Source of the DNA: an uncultured Kiloniellales bacterium
GTDB taxonomy: Bacteria > Pseudomonadota > Alphaproteobacteria > Kiloniellales > JAKSDN01
Assembly (NCBI GenBank): GCA_937974415.1
Contig: CALJXB010000394.1
Coordinates: 1 to 5,434 of the forward strand
Direction: 5' to 3'
DNA: 5,434 bases
The notes under the pieces are model-generated. The model did not search any database. It saw only the letters and a list, made by a program, of their open reading frames with translations, and was not told the origin of the DNA. Of the stretch, positions 1-4,099 are shown one piece after another. The stretch's first letter is position 1, and each line of letters begins with the position of its first letter. The position numbers and the translations under genes were made by a program.

Positions 1-788
1 TGGTCGACAACGAACGTGGCAAGCGTCTCCGGGTAACGCTGTCGGAGGGCAGTGAAGACTTGGGACCAAGCGAGGCTGATGGATTTCTCAACGCCGAGGT
101 TCGCCTGCGGCGGCGAGCCGCCACTGAAGACTCGGCCAGCATTTGGCTTGGCTATGCCGCGGTCCTCCCCGCGGGCGACGATCGGGTGTTTCAGGGCGAG
201 GCACTCTTGGTGGCACGCGAGGGCCTATCGGTCGTCTCGGACATCGACGACACCATCAAGATCAGCCAGGTGACCGATAAAAGGGCGCTGCTCGCCAACA
301 CGTTTCTGAAGCCCTTCGAGGCGGTTCCCGGCATGGCACCGGCCTACCGGCGCCTCGCCGAGGCGGGGGCCGTGTTTCACTATGTTTCGTCCTCGCCGTG
401 GCAGCTTTTTCCCGCGCTCACGGATTTCATGCGAGCTTCGGCTTTTCCGCGCGGCTCTTTCCACCTCCGGACATTCCGGCTCAAGGACGAATCCTTTTTC
501 AACCTCTTCAAGTCCGCCCAGGCAACCAAGCCTTCCGTCATCGAAGGGCTTCTCGCGGCCTATCCGAAACGCGAATTCATCCTCATCGGCGATTCCGGCG
601 AGCAGGACCCGGAGATCTATGGCGCGCTTGCCCGGCGCCATCCGGGCCGGATACGGCACATCTACGTCCGGCAAGTGACACCATACGACGCCGAGCGCTA
701 TCGGGCCGCCTTTGCAGGCCTGCCCGTCACTCTGTGGACCGTCTTCAGGGATCCTGCCGTCATTGCTGCTAAGAGCGAGTCTCGCTAA
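1..788 (+). CDS. App1-family (DUF2183) HAD-fold phosphatase, 5'-truncated by window edge
   Basis: Seen: the frame is open from base 3 through the left edge to TAA at 786-788, so the gene begins upstream. The in-frame TTG at 60 is not a convincing start, because the preceding residues (including RLRVTLSEG) continue the family's N-terminal beta-rich region. The catalytic domain carries a HAD-type nucleophile motif DIDDTIK (from base 240), a serine-rich second motif YVSSSPW (381-401) and an acidic motif ILIGDSGEQDPE (582-614). Known: yeast App1 is a Mg2+-dependent phosphatidate phosphatase that shares the DxDxT nucleophile; bacterial relatives are common but their substrates are mostly unknown. 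Inference: a metal-dependent phosphatase, possibly acting on a lipid phosphate. No membrane segment or signal peptide is visible in the part present. It converges with the VOC gene downstream. The family call is firm; the substrate is not. Confidence 0.88.
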   Translation, partial: VDNERGKRLRVTLSEGSEDLGPSEADGFLNAEVRLRRRAATEDSASIWLGYAAVLPAGDDRVFQGEALLVAREGLSVVSDIDDTIKISQVTDKRALLANTFLKPFEAVPGMAPAYRRLAEAGAVFHYVSSSPWQLFPALTDFMRASAFPRGSFHLRTFRLKDESFFNLFKSAQATKPSVIEGLLAAYPKREFILIGDSGEQDPEIYGALARRHPGRIRHIYVRQVTPYDAERYRAAFAGLPVTLWTVFRDPAVIAAKSESR

Positions 789-807
789 TCATCATCCATT
801 GCATGGC

Positions 808-833
808 ACGCAACGGCCCGGGATGGCTTGCGT
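808..833. terminator. Possible bidirectional terminator hairpin between convergent genes
   Basis: ACGCAA (808-813) pairs with TTGCGT (828-833). After a two-base bulge, GCC (816-818) pairs with GGC (825-827) around a 6-base loop. It lies in the 50-bp gap between two convergent stop codons, where a shared terminator is expected. There is no strong T-run on either side, so this is tentative. Confidence 0.35.
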
Positions 834-838
834 TGTCG

Positions 839-1198
839 CTAAGTTTCCGTCCACACGGCCAGTTCGTAGCCATCGGGGTCGCTGAAATGAAAGCGGTGGC
901 CGCCGGGAAATTCGAACACCGGCTTCACGATGGTGCCCCCGGCGGCCTGGACCCGACCCATGATCTCCGCCAGGTCGGAGCCGTAAAGCACCACCAGCGG
1001 ACCGCCCGTCCTGACGGTCCCGCGGGCGTCGAATCCGCCCTTCATGTGGCCGTCGGTAAACTCGCAGTAGTCCGGCCCGTAGTCCGTGAAGCTCCAGCCG
1101 AAGGCCTCGCCATAGAAGGCCTTGGAGCGGGCGATGTCGGCGACGGCGAATTCAATGTAATCGATTGAGCGGTCATGCTGCGGTTGGTCCGACGCCAT
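839..1198 (-). CDS. VOC superfamily (glyoxalase/bleomycin-resistance fold) protein
   Basis: A 119-residue single-domain protein. Seen: two beta-alpha-beta-beta-beta halves, the first around residues 12-56 (IDYIEFAVADIARSKAFYG, then FGWSFTDYGPDYCEF) and the second around 67-117, ending in the family signature HFSDPDGYELAVW. Candidate metal or active-site residues are E16 in the first strand, H101/H104 and E112. Known: VOC proteins include glyoxalases, dioxygenases, epimerases and antibiotic-binding proteins; this small YIEF/FGW/DYGPDY subgroup is widespread and generally annotated only as VOC or glyoxalase-like. Start choice: ATG at 1198 has GAGGAGG six bases upstream; a TTG five codons earlier (1213) would place that ribosome site inside the gene. 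It is divergent from the cyclase gene and convergent with the App1 gene. The fold is sure; the reaction is unknown. Confidence 0.88.
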   Translation of the reverse strand: MASDQPQHDRSIDYIEFAVADIARSKAFYGEAFGWSFTDYGPDYCEFTDGHMKGGFDARGTVRTGGPLVVLYGSDLAEIMGRVQAAGGTIVKPVFEFPGGHRFHFSDPDGYELAVWTET

Positions 1199-1391
1199 GG
1201 GCGGCCTCCTCAATTATCCGTGGCCGGGAGGATACCACGAGCGGGCGCCTCTTGCGAACAGAAAGCGAACGATTGGGCGTGCGACCTCGCCCGGAGAGTG
1301 CGAAGGGGAGCTTGATCGGCGGCCTGCCGGGAATGTATGCAACGGGGGATATCCTTCGTCCGGCCATGCCGATCCGAAACCGGGGACCTAG
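1199..1391. promoter_or_regulatory. Divergent intergenic region between the VOC and cyclase genes
   Basis: This 193-bp region must hold promoters for both directions. Weak sigma70-like candidates can be read. For the VOC gene (minus), TTCGCA (1253-1258) and TATCCT (1229-1234) are 18 bases apart. For the cyclase (plus), TTGATC (1312-1317) and TATGCA (1336-1341) are 18 apart. GATAAT (1213-1218, minus) looks like a -10 box but would place the transcript start inside the ribosome site. A direct repeat GCGAAC occurs at 1254-1259 and 1265-1270, 11 bp apart. None is strong enough to call alone. Confidence 0.35.
1205..1211 (-). promoter_or_regulatory. Ribosome binding site of the VOC gene
   Basis: On the minus strand this reads GAGGAGG, six bases before ATG at 1198. 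It is a near-perfect Shine-Dalgarno sequence and decides the start in favour of ATG 1198 over the upstream TTG at 1213. Confidence 0.8.
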
Positions 1392-2531
1392 GTGGCCTCT
1401 ATGCCCGTCTGCGACGACACGTCCGACCTCGACGCCGCGGCCCTCCTCGAGGCCGCGGCCGAGAGCATCTTGGTCACGACCAGCGATCTCGACGCCCCGG
1501 GTCCGTCGATCGTCTACGTGAACCGAGCCTTCGAGACCATGACCGGCTGGTCTCGGGCGGAGGTGCTCGGCCGGTCGCCCCGGATCCTGCAGGGGCCGAA
1601 GACGGATCTTCGGGTTTTCGCGGACCTCAGAGAAAAGCTCCATTCTGGGGCGATCTGGGAAGGCCAGACGATCAATTACCGGAAGGACGGTTCGGAATTC
1701 TGGATGGAGTGGTCCATCGTTCCGCTGAGGAACGAGCGCGGCGAGACCATCCAGTACGTTGCAATCCAGCGCGATGTGTCGGCCCGGGTCGAGGCCGAGC
1801 GGCGCCTCCAGGAAGCCCAGGACGCCCGGAGCCGCGCCGATCGGGCGCGGGCCAATCTGGCCCGCTATTTCTCGCCCAAGCTCGTGGAAACCTTGGCGGC
1901 GAAGGACGAGCCACTCGGCCCGGTGCGCCGGCAAGACCTGGCCGTCCTGTTCGCCGATGTCGTCGGCTTCACAGCGCTCTCGGAAAGCCTCGAGCCGGAG
2001 CAGGTGATGGAACTCCTGCGCGACATTCATAGCTGGATGGAAAAGGTCGTTTTCAAGTGGCAGGGCTCGATCGAGGGCTATATCGGCGATGCGGTTCTGG
2101 CGATCTTCGGATTCCCCCAGTCCGACGGCGCGGTTGCCACCAACGCGCTGTCCTGTTCCTACGACTTGCTTGCGGAGGCGGACCTCTGGAACCGGGAGAG
2201 AGCCAAGAAAGGGCTCTCGCCGATCCGTATCGGAATCGGATTGAACTACGGCCCGGTCGTGCTCGGCGACGTGGGGACCGAGGATTACGTGGAGTTCACC
2301 GTGATCGGCGACACGGTGAACACCGCGAGCCGCCTGCAGCAGGCGACCCGAAGCGTCGGTTGCGACCTGGTCGTCGGCCAGCCGCTGGTCGATGCGGTCA
2401 AGGGTGAAACGGCGGGAGACAAGAGGGACGCGCTGCTGTTGCGGCTCGAGCCCTATGGCGCATTCGAGATCCGCGGGCGCTCGCGACCGGTCGAGATCTG
2501 GACCATGGCCCAATCGCCTCTGGCAAGGTGA
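1392..2531 (+). CDS. PAS (LOV-like) domain class III adenylate/guanylate cyclase
   Basis: A soluble 379-residue signalling enzyme expected to make a cyclic nucleotide from ATP or GTP. Seen: a PAS domain at about residues 18-130 with LOV-like landmarks (GRSPRILQG at 60-68, INYRKDG at 94-100, FW at 103-104, IQRDV at 125-129); a helical, probably coiled-coil linker at 131-160; the pre-cyclase motif RYFSPKLVE at 158-166; and a cyclase domain at about 180-335. Metal-binding aspartates are D189 (FADVVGFT) and D233 (YIGDAV); transition-state residues N310 and R314 are in DTVNTASR. Odd: the LOV adduct cysteine position holds P63, and the usual base-recognising lysine before F/YIGD is G229, although T303 fits the second base-recognition position of bacterial cyclases. 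An in-frame TAG at 1389-1391 limits the start to GTG 1392 or ATG 1401; AGGTGG (1390-1395) five bases before 1401 favours the latter slightly. It is probably co-transcribed with the following gene. Confidence 0.92.
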   Translation: MASMPVCDDTSDLDAAALLEAAAESILVTTSDLDAPGPSIVYVNRAFETMTGWSRAEVLGRSPRILQGPKTDLRVFADLREKLHSGAIWEGQTINYRKDGSEFWMEWSIVPLRNERGETIQYVAIQRDVSARVEAERRLQEAQDARSRADRARANLARYFSPKLVETLAAKDEPLGPVRRQDLAVLFADVVGFTALSESLEPEQVMELLRDIHSWMEKVVFKWQGSIEGYIGDAVLAIFGFPQSDGAVATNALSCSYDLLAEADLWNRERAKKGLSPIRIGIGLNYGPVVLGDVGTEDYVEFTVIGDTVNTASRLQQATRSVGCDLVVGQPLVDAVKGETAGDKRDALLLRLEPYGAFEIRGRSRPVEIWTMAQSPLAR

Positions 2532-2544
2532 ACGGTGGGGGATC

Positions 2545-3054
2545 ATGGTCCACATCGGTGACTTCATCGTCGTGAACGACCGCATGCAGCGCGATTACCG
2601 CTACGAGATCGTCGCGCCCATGGGCGAGGGCTTTCTGCCGGGCTTCGCGCCGCACTTCTCCCCGAAGGAGATGCTGGCCATGGGTGTTTTCGAGGGCAAA
2701 TACTGCAACGACTGCCGGGACGAGTTTCCCGCCGACTGGTTTCGCGAGGCCCGCATCGCCGACCGGCCGGATCCCAAGCTCAACTATTTCGGCATCAAGA
2801 GCCGCCAGCCGCTCGCCTATTGGCGGGAGAAAGGCTGGATCGTCGGCCCCGACCCCAGGGGCTGGTTTCAGTGGTATTGCCGCTATTACCTGGGCCGGCG
2901 GCTGGAGGGCGTCGATTTGCACCAGATGAAGCGCTGGCGCGGCTTTGCCCGCCATGCCGGCCAAATCCGAGCGAACTGCGAGCCGGGCGACATCTTCTGC
3001 CGCCGCAGGCAGCGCCAGGCGCTCCTGCAGTGGTCCCACGACCCTTTCATCTGA
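2545..3054 (+). CDS. Conserved protein of unknown function, Cys/Trp-rich
   Basis: A 169-residue soluble protein to which I cannot assign a function. Seen: a CNDC pair (C54, C57), further cysteines C112, C145 and C152, and many tryptophans (66, 93, 98, 107, 110, 131, 163). Blocks that read like strongly conserved motifs are FSPKEMLAMGVFEGKYC (38-54), NYFGIKSRQPL (80-90), DPRGWFQWYCRYYLGRR (103-119) and CRRRQRQALLQW (152-163). The C-terminal half is basic and aromatic, suggesting nucleic-acid or metal binding, but that is inference. From memory, similar uncharacterised proteins occur in other bacteria and possibly eukaryotes. Start: ATG 2545, with GGTGG (2534-2538) six bases upstream; the frame is also open further 5', inside the cyclase gene, but that part reads as noncoding. 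It begins 13 bp after the cyclase stop, so it probably shares that transcript. Confidence 0.85.
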   Translation: MVHIGDFIVVNDRMQRDYRYEIVAPMGEGFLPGFAPHFSPKEMLAMGVFEGKYCNDCRDEFPADWFREARIADRPDPKLNYFGIKSRQPLAYWREKGWIVGPDPRGWFQWYCRYYLGRRLEGVDLHQMKRWRGFARHAGQIRANCEPGDIFCRRRQRQALLQWSHDPFI

Positions 3055-3078
3055 GGCCCCTTCATCCGAGGGCCTCAG
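3051..3078. terminator. Bidirectional terminator-like hairpin at convergent stop codons
   Basis: CTGAGGCCC (3051-3059) and GGGCCTCAG (3070-3078) form a perfect 9-bp stem with a 10-base loop. The stem's left arm contains the stop codon of the 169-residue gene (TGA 3052-3054), and the loop contains the lysR stop (3062-3064 on the minus strand). The position suits a shared terminator for the two convergent genes. There is no T-tract on either side, so termination efficiency cannot be judged. Confidence 0.6.
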
Positions 3079-3934
3079 CGACGATCCAGTCGCGAAAGGC
3101 CTTCAGGCTCGGGTTGCTGAGCGCACCCTTTGGATAGGCCAGATAGTAGCCGTAGTCGCTCAGCTCGACCGCCGAGATCTGAAACATGCGTCCCGCCGTC
3201 ACTTCGTCGGCCACCAGCCGGTCGTACAAGGCGACACCCTGGCCGTCGATCACCGCCTGGACCCGCACGTTGGGGTCGGGGACGACGAGGCCGTCTCGTC
3301 TGGGCCGATAGGCCAGTCCGGCCGCCCGATGCCAATCTCGCCAGGCCTCGCTGCCGTCGCGGTCGTGCAGCAAGGGCAGGTCCGGCAGCACCGCTTCCAG
3401 GCCGTCCTCTGCGACGCGCGCGGCGACCGCCGCCCCGGCCGTGGGAAACGCGGGGCAGGGCAGCAGCGGCTCGATCTCCAGGTCGCTCCAGTCGCCTTTG
3501 CCCCAGCGAATGGCCATGTCGATGTCATGCGCCGTGAGATCGATGAGGTTGATCAAGGGCTGCACGCGCAGCGCAACCTGCGGGTGGCTCGAGATGAAGG
3601 TCATGAGCCGGGGCGATAGCCAGCGCGAGGCGAAGTAGGTCGCCATGGCGATGGTGATGCGCCCGTGGCCCTCGTCCCGGAGCTCGGCGATTTCCCGGTC
3701 GAGGTCTCGGAAGGCCGCCTGGGAGGCTTGCCGAAGCCGCTCTCCCTTCTCGGTCAGGGCGACGCCGCGAGGCCCGCGATCGAAGACCGCGAACCCGAGG
3801 TCCGTTTCCAATCGGCTGATTTGGTAACTTACGGCGCCCTTGGTGAGGTTCAGTTCTGCCGCGGCCGCCGTGAAGCTGAGATGGCGGGCCACCACATCGA
3901 ACAGGCGCAGGCCGTCGTAAGATCTGAAGCGCAT
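3062..3934 (-). CDS. LysR-family transcriptional regulator, GcvA-like
   Basis: A 290-residue DNA-binding regulator of typical LysR length. Seen: an N-terminal winged helix-turn-helix at about residues 7-65 (LRLFDVVARHLSFTAAAAEL, then TKGAVSYQISRLE and FDRGPRGVALTEKG), a linker helix at about 66-90, and a two-lobed effector domain at about 91-290 that includes the GcvA-like stretches YFASRWLSPRL (100-110) and HDIDMAIRWGKGDW (136-149). Known: LysR proteins bind upstream of divergent targets and respond to a small co-inducer. Inference: it controls the divergent mttB-like gene and itself, with an effector that could be a methylated amine. Start: ATG 3934 places the HTH at the usual distance from the N-terminus; the frame is open to a TTG at 3970 that has no ribosome site, and the site before ATG 3934 is itself weak. 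It ends 7 bases from the convergent gene. Confidence 0.92.
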   Translation of the reverse strand: MRFRSYDGLRLFDVVARHLSFTAAAAELNLTKGAVSYQISRLETDLGFAVFDRGPRGVALTEKGERLRQASQAAFRDLDREIAELRDEGHGRITIAMATYFASRWLSPRLMTFISSHPQVALRVQPLINLIDLTAHDIDMAIRWGKGDWSDLEIEPLLPCPAFPTAGAAVAARVAEDGLEAVLPDLPLLHDRDGSEAWRDWHRAAGLAYRPRRDGLVVPDPNVRVQAVIDGQGVALYDRLVADEVTAGRMFQISAVELSDYGYYLAYPKGALSNPSLKAFRDWIVAEALG

Positions 3935-4044
3935 GTCTCTGTGTTTAAGAAAATTGAACGATGAGTGCAAATCATTTGGTTTGATCCGGATCCGGGATCG
4001 TAGTCTTGTAAGGTGTGGTGGCGGTCGTTAGAGCGCGTTGTTGC

Positions 4045-4070
4045 CGGACCGCGTCGGCCCCCGCGGTTTG
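4045..4070 (+). other. Leader hairpin upstream of the mttB-like gene
   Basis: ACCGCG (4048-4053) pairs with CGCGGT (4062-4067) around an 8-base loop. In RNA the stem extends by two G-U pairs and a C-G pair to 4045-4070. A short A/T-rich stretch, AAAATTTTT (4074-4082), follows before the ribosome site. If transcription starts upstream, this hairpin sits in the mRNA leader and could act as an attenuator, or it may be incidental in GC-rich DNA. Confidence 0.3.
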
Positions 4071-4088
4071 AGCAAAATTTTTGATCTT

Positions 4089-4092
4089 GGAG
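4089..4092 (+). promoter_or_regulatory. Ribosome binding site deciding a TTG start
   Basis: GGAG lies seven bases before TTG at 4100. With an in-frame TGA at 4082-4084 and no ATG or GTG until GTG 4178, this site supports TTG 4100 as the start of the methyltransferase gene. Confidence 0.6.
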
Positions 4093-4099
4093 CGTCCCC

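Larger units (their letters stand above)
3935..4099. promoter_or_regulatory. Divergent lysR/mttB control region with dyads
   Basis: This 165-bp region holds several symmetric sequences clustered in 57 bases. GTTTAA-N5-TTGAAC (3943-3959) has one mismatch and contains a T-N11-A core (3945-3957), the hallmark of LysR-type boxes. CAAATCATTTG (3968-3978) is a dyad with 5-bp arms. GATCCGGATC (3983-3992) and CCGGATCCGG (3986-3995) are overlapping perfect palindromes. A weak minus-strand promoter for lysR could be TTGCAC (3965-3970) with TAAACA (3942-3947), which would overlap the first dyad as expected for autoregulation. No convincing plus-strand -10 box for mttB was found. The operator role is inferred from position and motif. 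Confidence 0.5.

Noticed and set aside
119..125. GCCACTG, reminiscent of part of the cobalamin riboswitch core
   Set aside because: It lies inside the App1 coding sequence, without the remaining B12-box elements or an appropriate downstream gene.
60..788. TTG at 60 as a genuine start of the App1 gene
   Set aside because: The frame is open to the left edge and the upstream residues read as real protein, so the gene is treated as truncated by the window.
2392..2544. An upstream extension of the 169-residue gene into the cyclase coding region
   Set aside because: The translated extension is Arg/Ser-rich out-of-frame sequence, while ATG 2545 has a suitable ribosome site and begins a plausible protein.
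1173..2585. A 470-codon open frame on the minus strand opposite the cyclase
   Set aside because: It mirrors the cyclase codon structure in GC-rich DNA, shows no recognisable domain, and would overlap the well-supported cyclase completely and the VOC start region.
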